From: Bacteroidaceae bacterium
Lineage (GTDB): Bacteria > Bacteroidota > Bacteroidia > Bacteroidales > Bacteroidaceae
NCBI GenBank assembly: GCA_024401275.1
Contig: JAKSLJ010000011.1
Location: 1-64,000 of the forward strand
Length of the DNA: 64,000 nt
Direction: 5' to 3'
Shown: positions 7,404 through 16,076 of the stretch, piece after piece
How positions within the stretch are numbered: the first letter of the stretch is position 1
How the letters are laid out: the number at the start of each line of letters is the position of its first letter
Notes under the pieces: model-generated
Databases searched by the model: none
The model's input: only the letters and a program-made list of their open reading frames with translations
What the model was told of the DNA's origin: nothing
Made by a program: the position numbers and the translations under genes

Positions 7404-8540
7404 CTAAAGCACTTTCTTGAACTTCGCAAGGAACTCGTTTGCTTCTTCCATGCTCAAGCAAAGAGGTGGGAGAAGACGGAGCGTATTTGTGCCAGCACAA
7501 CCAGTAAAGCAATGTTCGTCAAAGAGAAGACGTGATCGAAGTTCTTTGTAAGGCTGAGCTAATTCTATGCCAATCATCAAGCCACGACCTCTTACGTCAG
7601 TAATCTTGCTTTCGTTTTCCGCCTGAATCTTCTTAAGTTCTGTAATAAGGTACTCTCCTACTCTATTCGCATTCTCTACAAGATTCTCGTTTTCTATAAC
7701 ATCAAGAACGGCAAGAGCTGCGGCACATGCAAGGTGATTTCCGCCGAAAGTTGTTCCCAACTGACCGTAAACAGGCTTCAGTTCTGGCGAGATAAGTACG
7801 CCACTCATAGGGAAACCATTACCAATACCCTTTGCCACAGTGATGATATCCGGTTGAACACCGAGCCACTGATGAGCGAAGAACTTTCCTGAGCGTCCAT
7901 AACCACACTGGATCTCATCGCAAATCAGCAATGTTCCATGCGCTTTACAAATCTGCTGAAGCTCCTGAAGAAACTCTGCATTTACCATCTGGATGCCACC
8001 AACGCCCTGAATACATTCTATTATACAAGCGCAGACATCATCCTTTTCTATTTCTTCTTTCCACGCATTAATATCGTTTATCGGCAGATAAGTTACATGT
8101 CCGCAGTTGTTAATCGGTGCAATAATCTTAGGATTGTTTGTTACCTCCACTGCGAGCGATGTACGACCATGAAAGGCCTTGTTTGCTGAAAGCATGCGTG
8201 TTCTGCCGTTAGTGAAAGAAGCCAACTTGAGGGCATTCTCATTAGCTTCAGCACCTGAGTTTACCAAGAAGAACTGATAATCTTCATAACCGCATGCCTT
8301 GCCAAGTCTTTCAGCAAGCTGCTGCTGAAGTTTGTTCACAACCGAATTGCTGTAGAAGCCAAGTTTCTGAAGTTGATCTGTAAGCATCTCAACATAATGG
8401 GGATGGCAATGACCAATGCTAATCACAGCATGACCACCGTAAAGGTCAAGATACTCAGTGTCATTTTCATCCCAAACACGGCAACCTTTACCGCGAACGA
8501 TGTTAATTGGGAAGAGAGGATAAACGTCAAATAATTTCAT
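7404..8540 (-). CDS. argD: acetylornithine/succinylornithine aminotransferase-like, PLP-dependent
   Basis: A 378-residue class III aminotransferase that moves an amino group between an acylated glutamate semialdehyde and glutamate in arginine synthesis. Family marks: substrate-pocket start LDLYGGHAVISIGHCHP, PLP-phosphate region NSGAEANENALKLA, AFHGRTSLAVEVT, the aspartate in ICDEIQCGYGRSGKF, and the Schiff-base lysine in VAKGIGNGFPMSGV near residue 235. Length is usual. In Bacteroides the pathway is known to use N-succinyl intermediates, so the acyl group may be succinyl here. It stands alone, divergent from fluC. A minus-strand TAATTTTG box lies at 8595-8602. Confidence 0.93.
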   Translation of the reverse strand: MKLFDVYPLFPINIVRGKGCRVWDENDTEYLDLYGGHAVISIGHCHPHYVEMLTDQLQKLGFYSNSVVNKLQQQLAERLGKACGYEDYQFFLVNSGAEANENALKLASFTNGRTRMLSANKAFHGRTSLAVEVTNNPKIIAPINNCGHVTYLPINDINAWKEEIEKDDVCACIIECIQGVGGIQMVNAEFLQELQQICKAHGTLLICDEIQCGYGRSGKFFAHQWLGVQPDIITVAKGIGNGFPMSGVLISPELKPVYGQLGTTFGGNHLACAAALAVLDVIENENLVENANRVGEYLITELKKIQAENESKITDVRGRGLMIGIELAQPYKELRSRLLFDEHCFTGCAGTNTLRLLPPLCLSMEEANEFLAKFKKVL

Positions 8541-8716
8541 TTTTATGTCAGTATTTTATTGTCTAGTGGAATGATTGCAAATGCGAATCGAATGCAAAAT
8601 TATAAAATATAATTAAAACATTAATATATTAAGAGCTCTTTTTTGCTATAACAATTTGAAAAGTTAATTAATTTATCTTTTTTTTGAAAAAACTTGCTTA
8701 TTCGTCCAAAGAATCG

Positions 8717-8728
8717 TAACTTTGCACT
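8717..8728 (+). promoter_or_regulatory. probable promoter -7 box for fluC
   Basis: GTAACTTTGCAC contains TAACTTTG, matching the Bacteroidetes -7 consensus TAnnTTTG, ~47 bp before the fluC start. Confidence 0.6.
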
Positions 8729-8774
8729 TGATTTCAATCTCTAGACAATATCAAACAAATATTTCTCAACACAT

Positions 8775-9140
8775 ATGACTAATATTCTTATCGTAGGACT
8801 AGGAGGAGCTATCGGCAGCATATTACGTTACATTATTTCAAAACTGCTCAACGAAAACATCAGCAGTACATTTTCCTGGGGCACATTTGCCGTTAACATC
8901 ATCGGATGTTTCATCATTGGAGCCGTTACAAGCTATGCACAGAAGCATGGGCTTAGTGGCGAAATGAAGCTTCTTCTCACAACAGGACTTTGTGGTGGAT
9001 TCACCACATTCAGCACATTTTCTTTGGAGAATATTCAGCTTATTGACTCTAATCAAAATCTAATTTTGGGAATATACATTATCGCAACACTCTTTTGTTG
9101 CTTATTAACAACATATTGCGGCTTAAAATTGTTCTCTTAA
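8775..9140 (+). CDS. crcB: fluoride-specific ion channel
   Basis: A 121-residue inner-membrane protein of the Fluc/CrcB family, which exports fluoride as an antiparallel dimer. It shows GGAIGSILRY at the start, GTFAVNIIGCFIIG in the second helix (with the conserved Asn) and GLCGGFTTFSTFSLE in the third, where the Na+ site and the phenylalanine box lie. Four hydrophobic helices span the whole protein and the length is typical. I looked for a fluoride riboswitch upstream and saw none. Confidence 0.94.
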   Translation: MTNILIVGLGGAIGSILRYIISKLLNENISSTFSWGTFAVNIIGCFIIGAVTSYAQKHGLSGEMKLLLTTGLCGGFTTFSTFSLENIQLIDSNQNLILGIYIIATLFCCLLTTYCGLKLFS

Positions 9141-9184
9141 AGTGATTTTTTCTTAAAACCGGCATAAAAAAAAATCCAATTTTA

Positions 9185-9216
9185 TTTGCTTATTTTATAT
9201 TAAAACATTAACTTTG
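9185..9216 (+). promoter_or_regulatory. promoter for nrdD-nrdG
   Basis: TTTG (9185-9188) and TAACTTTG (9209-9216) are separated by 20 bp, a good match to the Bacteroidetes -33/-7 promoter. Transcription from here gives a leader of about 225 nt before nrdD. Confidence 0.72.
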
Positions 9217-9240
9217 CACCCTGAAAAAGTAATCCATTTC

Positions 9241-9387
9241 GGACAACTTTATTCAAAGCAAAAATGCAAAAGTTTTCCAAAACGAAAACCAAGCAAAATA
9301 GGCAAAGTAAGCAAATCTATTGATTTTCAACGAATTAAAAATCTAAAAGCCTTGAAAAACTGACAACATTTCCAACAAAAGTTGTCC
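9241..9387 (+). other. nrdD leader with long-range complementary ends
   Basis: GGACAACTTT at 9241-9250 and AAAGTTGTCC at 9378-9387 are perfect 10-bp complements ~130 nt apart in the untranslated leader. The rest is A-rich. No known riboswitch was recognised. Confidence 0.45.
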
Positions 9388-9449
9388 AAAAGTTATCTAA
9401 AAAGTTCACTATTATAAACATACACCTATTAAAAAACGCCCTACCAACC

Positions 9450-11561
9450 ATGGAGCTTTCCACATTTAAAATTACCAAGAGAGACGGACAGCAAGACAAT
9501 TTCAGTCTTGACAAGATCATGAACGCTATTGCAAAGGCATTCATATCTGTAAACAAGCCCGTCGACTTAGAGACAATATCAAAGATTCTTGCGCATTTGG
9601 ACATACGCAAGGACATTACTGTTGAGGACATTCAGAACCAGGTCGAGATTGCTCTCATGAAGGAGCAGTACTTTGATGTGGCTAAAAGTTTCATGCTCTA
9701 CCGTCAGCGTCATACTGACACTCGCGAGACTCTTGAGAAACTTCAGTTCCTCTCTGATTATTGCTCAGCTTCAAACGCAGCTACAGGCTCAAAATATGAT
9801 GCCAATGCAAATGTGGAAAAGAAGAACATCGCCACACTTATCGGCGAGCTTCCAAAGGCAGGTTTCATAAAGCTCAACCGTCGTATGCTCACTGACCGTA
9901 TCAAGGAAATGTACGGAAAGCAGCTTGCAGACAAGTATATGGAGCTCCTTCAGCACCATTTTATATATAAGAATGACGAGACATCGCTTGCCAACTATTG
10001 CGCTTCCATCACCATGTACCCTTGGCTTCTTGAAGGTACAGGAGGCATTGGCGGCAACTCTACAGCTCCAACAAATCTCAAGTCGTTCTGTGGTGGTTTC
10101 ATCAATATGGTGTTCATTGTGAGCAGTATGCTCTCTGGTGCATGCGCAACACCAGAATTCCTCATGTACCTCAACTACTTCATCGGCGAGGAATTCGGTC
10201 ACGATTATTGGCAGCACCCTGAGGCACAGGCAGACCTTTCAAAGAAGGCTCGCACTATTGACAAGATCATCACCGACTGCTTCGAGCAGATTGTTTATTC
10301 TCTCAATCAGCCAACAGGTGCACGCAACTTCCAGGCAGTATTCTGGAACATTGCCTACTACGACAAACCATACTTCGAAAGCCTCTTTGGCGAATTCCGT
10401 TTCCCTGATGGCAGCAAGCCAAACTGGGAAGGTCTTTCTTGGCTTCAGAAGCGCTTCATGAAGTGGTTCAACAAGGAGCGTACAAAGACAATGCTCACAT
10501 TCCCTGTTGAAACAATGGCACTCCTTACTGATCCAGAGACTCACGATGTTATAGATAAGGAATGGGGCGACTTCACTGCCGAAATGTATGCAGAGGGACA
10601 TTCATTCTTCACATACATGAGTGATAATGCAGATTCATTGTCTTCTTGCTGCCGTCTCCGCAACGAGATTACCGACAACGGATTCTCTTACACTCTCGGC
10701 GCTGGTGGTGTCTCTACTGGTTCAAAGAGCGTGCTTACAGTCAACCTCAACCGTTGCGTCCAGTATGCAGTGAACAACAATCTTGACTACAAGGAGTTCC
10801 TCAAGGAAGTTCTTGAACTCATGCACAAGGTGCAGCTTGCTTACAACGAAAACCTCAAGACACTCCAGAGGAACGGCATGCTTCCACTCTTCGATGCAGG
10901 TTTCATAAATATCGGTCGCCAATACCTCACTATTGGTATCAACGGTCTTGTTGAAGCTGCAGAGTTCATGGGATTGAAGATTACAAACAACCCAGAATAC
11001 CTTGAGTTCGTACAAGGAATTCTCGGCATTATCGAAACACTCAACAAGGAGTACAGTAAGCAGAAGGGAATTCTCTTCAACTGCGAGATGATTCCTGCAG
11101 AGAATGTTGGTGTAAAGCATGCTAAGTGGGACCGTGAAGACGGTTACTTCGTACCACGCGATTGCTACAACTCATATTTCTATGTAGTAGAAGACGAATC
11201 GCTCAACATCATCGACAAATTCCAACTTCATGGCGAGCCATACATCAAGCACCTCACTGGTGGTTCTGCTCTCCACATGAATCTTGAAGAGCACCTCTCT
11301 AAAGAGCAGTATCGCCAGCTTCTCCGCGTAGCTGCCAAGGAAGGATGTAATTACTTCACATTCAACATTCCAAACACTATCTGTAACGATTGTGGCACAA
11401 TTGACAAGCGTTACCTCAAGGTTTGTCCTCACTGCGGCTCTACAAATGTTGACTACATGACACGTATCATCGGCTACTTGAAGCGCGTAAGCAACTTCTC
11501 ACAGCCACGTCAGGAAGAAGCTTCTCGCCGATTCTATGCAGATGCAGGTCCATTGAAATAA
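9450..11561 (+). CDS. nrdD: anaerobic ribonucleoside-triphosphate reductase (glycyl radical)
   Basis: A 703-residue class III ribonucleotide reductase, making deoxynucleotides without oxygen. Residues ~4-95 form an ATP-cone regulatory domain (FKITKRDGQQDNFSLDKIMN). The catalytic barrel follows, with NEITDNGFSYTLGAGGVSTG and NIGRQYLTIGINGLVEA. Near the end lies the zinc site CNDCG...CPHCG (residues ~645-662), then RIIGYLKRVSNF, whose glycine near residue 675 should carry the radical. Length is usual. nrdG begins 14 bp downstream, so the pair is co-transcribed. Confidence 0.97.
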   Translation: MELSTFKITKRDGQQDNFSLDKIMNAIAKAFISVNKPVDLETISKILAHLDIRKDITVEDIQNQVEIALMKEQYFDVAKSFMLYRQRHTDTRETLEKLQFLSDYCSASNAATGSKYDANANVEKKNIATLIGELPKAGFIKLNRRMLTDRIKEMYGKQLADKYMELLQHHFIYKNDETSLANYCASITMYPWLLEGTGGIGGNSTAPTNLKSFCGGFINMVFIVSSMLSGACATPEFLMYLNYFIGEEFGHDYWQHPEAQADLSKKARTIDKIITDCFEQIVYSLNQPTGARNFQAVFWNIAYYDKPYFESLFGEFRFPDGSKPNWEGLSWLQKRFMKWFNKERTKTMLTFPVETMALLTDPETHDVIDKEWGDFTAEMYAEGHSFFTYMSDNADSLSSCCRLRNEITDNGFSYTLGAGGVSTGSKSVLTVNLNRCVQYAVNNNLDYKEFLKEVLELMHKVQLAYNENLKTLQRNGMLPLFDAGFINIGRQYLTIGINGLVEAAEFMGLKITNNPEYLEFVQGILGIIETLNKEYSKQKGILFNCEMIPAENVGVKHAKWDREDGYFVPRDCYNSYFYVVEDESLNIIDKFQLHGEPYIKHLTGGSALHMNLEEHLSKEQYRQLLRVAAKEGCNYFTFNIPNTICNDCGTIDKRYLKVCPHCGSTNVDYMTRIIGYLKRVSNFSQPRQEEASRRFYADAGPLK

Positions 11562-11575
11562 GAAGTATCACTTTA

Positions 11576-12043
11576 ATGAAATACGTAAACACAGGAGTGG
11601 TCTTTCAGGAAATACCCGGAGAGACCACTCTTTCTATCAACATATCCGCATGTCCATGCCATTGCCCCGGATGCCATTCCAAGTATTTGTGGGACGATAT
11701 CGGCGTTGAGCTCACTGAAAGCATTCTCAATGAACTCATCGACCGCTACATGACAGACATCACTTGCATCTGCTTTATGGGAGGCGATGCAGACCCTGCC
11801 GAGGTAAACCACTTGGCAGCTTATGTAAAGGAAAATTATCCGCAGATAAAAACAGCATGGTACAGCGGAAGAATCAGGATACACAGAGATATAGAAAAAG
11901 CCAACTTCAACTACATAAAGGTTGGTCCTTTCCTTGAACACTTAGGGCCTCTCAACAAAGAAACCACCAATCAAAGGCTTTACAAGGTTACCAATGGAGA
12001 AGATCTTCAGGATATAACCTGCTTATTCTGGAAGAAGAAATAA
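11576..12043 (+). CDS. nrdG: anaerobic ribonucleotide reductase-activating radical SAM protein
   Basis: A 155-residue activase that uses a [4Fe-4S] cluster and S-adenosylmethionine to place the radical on NrdD. The cluster motif CxxxCxxC is seen in CPCHCPGCHSKYLWD (Cys26, Cys30, Cys33). FMGGDADP is the SAM-binding GGE-like motif and is followed by YSGRIRI. Length and position directly after nrdD are typical. Confidence 0.95.
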   Translation: MKYVNTGVVFQEIPGETTLSINISACPCHCPGCHSKYLWDDIGVELTESILNELIDRYMTDITCICFMGGDADPAEVNHLAAYVKENYPQIKTAWYSGRIRIHRDIEKANFNYIKVGPFLEHLGPLNKETTNQRLYKVTNGEDLQDITCLFWKKK

Positions 12044-12052
12044 GGACGAGGT

Positions 12053-12784
12053 TTAGTTATTCACCTCGTCCGTTAGTGTTATGGAGACTGTTTTGTCGCT
12101 GACACCGCGAATCTCCTCAAAGAGCTTAATGAAGTCAGTATCACCCTTTGTCCTTATCATGAAGTTGAGCGTAGTAGTCGGCTGAGTATATTCGTATCTG
12201 ATGTAGGTGTCGCTCACATGAACTCCATACTTGTCGAACAGCACATTATAAGGATTTATTTCCGCCTGTTCTGCACCAAGTTTTATGCGTATAATTTTAC
12301 TCTCCCAGTTCATGCGAAGCTGCTTCTCGTATTTGTCAAGAATTGTAAGGACAATAAGAATCATCACAGTTGTCAGTGAAGCCACAAGATACATTCCCGA
12401 ACCTACGGCAAGTCCAACCATCGCCGTTATCCAAATTACGGCAGCCGTAGTAAGTCCTCTGACACTACCCTTACTTTGGATTATCGCACCGGCACCTAGA
12501 AAACCGATACCGCTAACTACCTGAGCAGCAATACGTCCAGGATCACCATTCTTTAATCCCATGTACACTTGTGGTATGTAGATAGAGACGAGCATGGCAA
12601 GCGTAGCACCCATTGAAATAAGCGCTATCGTACGCATACCAGCACGCTGTCCTTTATGTTTACGCTCTATACCAATCATTGCACCGAGCAAACCAGAAAG
12701 CACAAGCTTAAATACAGCACCCACTATATTTACCTCAGTACTGTTTATCAGATCTAACAAATATGAAACAGTCATATTATTCAA
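12053..12784 (-). CDS. MgtC/SapB-family inner-membrane protein
   Basis: A 243-residue protein. The N-terminal ~150 residues are four to five membrane helices with the MgtC signature GLLGAMIGIERKHKGQRAGM, then RTIALISMGATLAML and GIGFLGAGAIIQS. A soluble C-terminal ACT-like domain follows (LNFMIRTKGDTDFIKLFEE). Family members affect Mg2+ adaptation or inhibit the F-type ATPase; the role here is not known. It lies convergent to nrdG with 9 bp between stop codons, and upp is upstream on the same strand. Confidence 0.88.
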   Translation of the reverse strand: MNNMTVSYLLDLINSTEVNIVGAVFKLVLSGLLGAMIGIERKHKGQRAGMRTIALISMGATLAMLVSIYIPQVYMGLKNGDPGRIAAQVVSGIGFLGAGAIIQSKGSVRGLTTAAVIWITAMVGLAVGSGMYLVASLTTVMILIVLTILDKYEKQLRMNWESKIIRIKLGAEQAEINPYNVLFDKYGVHVSDTYIRYEYTQPTTTLNFMIRTKGDTDFIKLFEEIRGVSDKTVSITLTDEVNN

Positions 12785-12822
12785 TAATGATTCTTAATGA
12801 TGACTTAAAAATAGTCAACTAA

Positions 12823-13482
12823 TCAAATTTTAGTACCATAGCAAAGATCACCAGCATCACCAAGACCTGGCACAATGTATTTTCTCTCGTTCAGTTCCGA
12901 GTCAATGGCAACCGTCCAAACCGTAACATCCTTGTCCTTATATAGTTTCTCAAGATAGTCAATGCCCTGTTGAGAAGCTACTACAGCACAAATATGAGTA
13001 TGCTTTGGCACACCTCTTGAAGAGAGCGCTTCAATGGCAAGTTCAAAGCTGCCTCCAGTTGCAAGCATCGGGTCGGCAATGATGACCACCTTTCCGTTCA
13101 AGTCAGGTGCAGCGATATACTCAACCTTTATGCCAACCTCCTGACATTCCTTGTCCTTGTAGTAGCGATAAGCACTCACAAAGGCATTTTCGGCACTGTC
13201 AAACATGTCAAGAAATCCCTGATGATAAGGTAATCCTGCACGGAAGATTGTTGCCAGTACCACCTTGTCTGAAACCAGGTTATGCTTCGCAATTCCAAGC
13301 GGAGTCTGTATGTCGGTTTCCTGATAGGCCAATGTTTTACTTACTTCGTACGCCATTATCCATCCAAGTCGCTGCATATTCCAACGGAATCGATGGTTGT
13401 CTTTTTGTATATTCACATCGCGAAGTTCCGACATTATCTTCTGAACAACGCTGTTTTCTGAGCAAAGATTTACGATTTTCAT
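12823..13482 (-). CDS. upp: uracil phosphoribosyltransferase
   Basis: A 219-residue enzyme making UMP from uracil and PRPP in pyrimidine salvage. The PRPP loop is IIADPMLATGGSFELAIEAL, and the uracil-binding end is PGLGDAGDLCYG. RAGLPYHQGFLDMF is also typical. I chose the ATG at 13482 (MKIVNLCSENS) because the 17 extra residues from an upstream start do not look like family sequence. A minus-strand -7 box, TACCTTTG (plus CAAAGGTA at 13511-13518), lies just upstream. Confidence 0.92.
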   Translation of the reverse strand: MKIVNLCSENSVVQKIMSELRDVNIQKDNHRFRWNMQRLGWIMAYEVSKTLAYQETDIQTPLGIAKHNLVSDKVVLATIFRAGLPYHQGFLDMFDSAENAFVSAYRYYKDKECQEVGIKVEYIAAPDLNGKVVIIADPMLATGGSFELAIEALSSRGVPKHTHICAVVASQQGIDYLEKLYKDKDVTVWTVAIDSELNERKYIVPGLGDAGDLCYGTKI

Positions 13483-13589
13483 AGTGTCATATATGGTTAA
13501 ATACCTTTTGCAAAGGTAAAGATTTATTTTCATTTCCTTGCACTATTGCAAGCATTTTTAGCTAATAACAAAAATTTTTGGCGAAAAAG

Positions 13590-13620
13590 TTTGATTTTCC
13601 GTTTCTTTTATGTAATTTTG
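13590..13620 (+). promoter_or_regulatory. promoter for pgi
   Basis: TTTG (13590-13593) and TAATTTTG (13613-13620) with a 19-bp spacer fit the Bacteroidetes promoter pattern, 36 bp before the start codon. Confidence 0.7.
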
Positions 13621-13656
13621 CGCTCAAATGTAACAACTTAAAAACAATAATACCTT

Positions 13657-15000
13657 ATGATTAAACTTGATATCACAAAAGCAGCTTCATTCCTTGCTGA
13701 TGGCGCTGTTGATGCTCTCGAAGCACAGGTAAAGGCTGCTCAGCAGTCGCTTGAAGACGGCACATGTCCAGGTAATGACTTCCTCGGTTGGCTCCATCTT
13801 CCTTCGTCTATAACTCCAGAATTCATCCAGGAAATCCAGGATTGCGCTAATGTTCTCCGTGAAAACTGCGAAGCAATCGTAGTTGCAGGCATTGGAGGTT
13901 CTTATCTCGGTGCAAAGTGCGTTATTGAAGCTCTCAGCAACACTTTCGCTTGGCTCGTAGCAGACAAGAAGAATCCAACAATCCTCTTTGCAGGAAACAA
14001 CATCGGTGAAGATTATCTCTACGAACTCACTGAGTATCTCAAGGGTAAGAAGTTCGGCGTTATCAATATCTCTAAGTCTGGTACTACAACAGAGACAGCT
14101 CTCGCATTCCGTCTTCTCAAGAAGCAGTGTGAGGACCAGTGTGGCAAGGAGATGGCAAAGAACGTTATCGTAGCAGTTACAGACGCCGTAAAGGGTGCTG
14201 CTCGTACATGCGCAACAAAGGAAGGCTACAAGACATTCGTCATTCCTGACAATGTTGGTGGTCGTTTCTCTGTTCTTACTCCTGTAGGTCTTCTCCCAAT
14301 CGCTTGCGCAGGTTTCGACATTTGCAAACTCGTTGAAGGAGCACAGAAGATGGAAGTTGCTTGCGGCAAGGACGTTCCTTTCGCAGAGAACCCTGCAGCT
14401 CAGTATGCTGCTGTTCGTAACGCTCTCTACCAGAACGGCAAGAAGATTGAGATCATGGTGAACTATCAGCCTAAGCTCCACTTCTTCTCTGAGTGGTGGA
14501 AGCAGCTCTACGGCGAGTCAGAGGGTAAGGATCTCAAGGGCATCTTCCCTGCATCTTGCGACTTCACTACAGACCTCCACTCAATGGGTCAGTGGATTCA
14601 GAAAGGCGAGCGCACTATCTACGAGACAGTTATCAGCATCGAGAAGCCAGCTAACAAGGTGCTCTTCCCATCTGACGAGGAGAACCTCGACGGCCTTAAC
14701 TTCCTCGCTGGCAAGCGTGTTGACGAGGTGAACAAGATGGCAGAACTCGGTACTCAGCTCGCTCATGTTGATGGTGGTGTGCCAAACATCCGCATCTCTG
14801 TTCCTGAGCTCAATGCTTACTATCTCGGTCAGCTCATCTACTTCTTCGAGATAGCTTGCGGCATCAGCGGTAATGTTCTCGGTGTAAACCCATTCAACCA
14901 GCCAGGTGTAGAGGCTTACAAGAAGAATATGTTCGCTCTTCTCGAGAAGCCAGGCTATGAGGCTGAAACTGAGGCTATCAAGAAGCGTCTTGCTGAATAA
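13657..15000 (+). CDS. pgi: glucose-6-phosphate isomerase
   Basis: A 447-residue glycolytic enzyme interconverting glucose-6-phosphate and fructose-6-phosphate. Sugar-phosphate isomerase motifs are clear: [37 protein letters not shown] (phosphate-binding SKSGTT), [20 protein letters not shown], then [15 protein letters not shown] and [15 protein letters not shown]. Length fits the shorter bacterial (Firmicutes/Bacteroidetes) form. The HAD hydrolase gene starts 49 bp after it on the same strand. Confidence 0.97.
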   Translation: MIKLDITKAASFLADGAVDALEAQVKAAQQSLEDGTCPGNDFLGWLHLPSSITPEFIQEIQDCANVLRENCEAIVVAGIGGSYLGAKCVIEALSNTFAWLVADKKNPTILFAGNNIGEDYLYELTEYLKGKKFGVINISKSGTTTETALAFRLLKKQCEDQCGKEMAKNVIVAVTDAVKGAARTCATKEGYKTFVIPDNVGGRFSVLTPVGLLPIACAGFDICKLVEGAQKMEVACGKDVPFAENPAAQYAAVRNALYQNGKKIEIMVNYQPKLHFFSEWWKQLYGESEGKDLKGIFPASCDFTTDLHSMGQWIQKGERTIYETVISIEKPANKVLFPSDEENLDGLNFLAGKRVDEVNKMAELGTQLAHVDGGVPNIRISVPELNAYYLGQLIYFFEIACGISGNVLGVNPFNQPGVEAYKKNMFALLEKPGYEAETEAIKKRLAE

Positions 15001-15006
15001 TTGAAC

Positions 15007-15022
15007 AAATCCTCGCCCTACA
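15007..15022 (+). repeat. isolated half of the GTAGGGCGA palindromic repeat
   Basis: AAATCCTCGCCCTACA equals the right end of the element at 21822-21884 over 16 bases. The other arm is not present, so this is a remnant or solo end between pgi and the HAD gene. Confidence 0.6.
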
Positions 15023-15049
15023 TTAGGCAAACGATGCAATAAAGATACG

Positions 15050-15805
15050 ATGTACAAAAAGAATATCGAACAATACTTACAGAAGAACGGCTTTAAGGAA
15101 TTTGCCCCTAAAGCCGTTCTTTTTGACATGGATGGTGTCATCTACGATTCTATGCCTTGTCATGCCTATGCGTGGAACAAGGCTACTCAGGAGTTCGGGC
15201 TTCTCTTCACAGAAGAAGACACCTACATCCATGAAGGAATGCGTGGAGAGGAAGTAATTGCAAACTGCACTCGCGAGCAGAAAGGCTACGAAGCCAGCGA
15301 AGAAGAAATCCGCACTATTTATGGACGCAAGGCAGAGATTATTGCCACTGAGTTTGGCGTCATACCGAAAATGCCTGGCACTCACGAACTTATGCAAAAG
15401 CTTAAAGCTGCAGGAATGCTCATTGTAGTCGTTACCGGTTCTGGTCAGCATTCCACTCTTCGTCGCGTAGCTTCCGACCATGAAGGCCTTGTAAGTGAGG
15501 AACTTATCGTGTCGAGCAAGGATTGCACACGGGGCAAACCACATCCGCAGCCTTATCTCATAGGTCTTGAGAAAGCTGGCAGAGCACTCGGCAGAGAAGA
15601 AGCAATAAAGCCATGGGAAGCCATCGTCGTAGAGAATGCACCTATGGGCATTGAGGCAGGCGTAGCAGCCAAGATATTCACAATCGGCGTGAATACAGGA
15701 CCTCTTGATGATAAACTCCTTTGGAATGCAGGTGCCGATCTCGTAATAAAGCCGATGACAGCACTCCGCGATTCCATTAGATTTCTTATAATTCAGATGC
15801 CGTAG
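15050..15805 (+). CDS. HAD-superfamily phosphatase/phosphomutase-like hydrolase
   Basis: A 251-residue haloacid-dehalogenase protein of the beta-phosphoglucomutase subgroup. Motif I is LFDMDGVIYDSMP with two catalytic aspartates, motif II is VVTGSGQHS, motif III lysine is in RGKPHPQPYL, and motif IV is VVENAPMGIEAG. A small helical cap sits between motifs I and II. Its substrate is probably a small sugar phosphate or phosphoglycolate-like compound, but this cannot be read from sequence. It follows pgi closely and may share its transcript. Confidence 0.85.
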   Translation: MYKKNIEQYLQKNGFKEFAPKAVLFDMDGVIYDSMPCHAYAWNKATQEFGLLFTEEDTYIHEGMRGEEVIANCTREQKGYEASEEEIRTIYGRKAEIIATEFGVIPKMPGTHELMQKLKAAGMLIVVVTGSGQHSTLRRVASDHEGLVSEELIVSSKDCTRGKPHPQPYLIGLEKAGRALGREEAIKPWEAIVVENAPMGIEAGVAAKIFTIGVNTGPLDDKLLWNAGADLVIKPMTALRDSIRFLIIQMP

Positions 15806-15832
15806 AGACTATACTTTCCCAACATCTTAGCT

Positions 15833-15861
15833 GCCACTTCTGTAAAAGTAACAGAAGTGGC
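15833..15861 (+). terminator. perfect hairpin after the HAD gene, possible terminator
   Basis: GCCACTTCTGT and ACAGAAGTGGC form an 11-bp perfect stem. No T-run follows, so the termination role is uncertain. Confidence 0.5.
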
Positions 15862-15902
15862 ACTTCGCTATTTGAATTGTAACAGAAAATCATTTGTCAA
15901 AA

Positions 15903-15977
15903 TCACTTTTTCTCACTTATGCATGTGCCATTTTGTTATATACACTTAGCGAAATGGACACATACAAGAAAAAGTGA
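15903..15977 (+). promoter_or_regulatory. long imperfect inverted repeat upstream of the nqr operon
   Basis: TCACTTTTTCT (15903-15913) and AGAAAAAGTGA (15967-15977) pair perfectly. Inside, ATGTGCCATTT and AAATGGACACAT pair with one bulged base. The hairpin lies ~55 bp before the promoter-like TAACTTTG at 16032-16039, so it is more likely a DNA site or an upstream transcript end than part of the nqr mRNA. Confidence 0.55.
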
Positions 15978-16031
15978 GCAGGAATAACTTAAATAATAAG
16001 CAGAAGTTGTCCTCAAGTGTTAAAAAATGTG

Positions 16032-16039
16032 TAACTTTG
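16032..16039 (+). promoter_or_regulatory. -7 promoter box for nqrA-F
   Basis: TAACTTTG within GTAACTTTGCCGCG, 37 bp before nqrA, matches the Bacteroidetes -7 consensus. A TTG lies about 22 bp upstream as a weak -33 element. Confidence 0.65.
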
Positions 16040-16076
16040 CCGCGTAAAAATAAAAATATTCAACATTTTTAACAGT

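Noticed and set aside
8541..8774. fluoride riboswitch upstream of fluC
   Set aside because: The conserved GC-rich pseudoknot motif was not found; the region is AT-rich and only a promoter-like box is seen.
12823..13533. longer upp start at 13533
   Set aside because: The additional 17 residues overlap the minus-strand promoter box and do not match the family; ATG 13482 fits better.
13687..14481. 264-residue open frame antisense to pgi
   Set aside because: Shadow of pgi; Cys- and Leu-rich low-complexity translation without family features.
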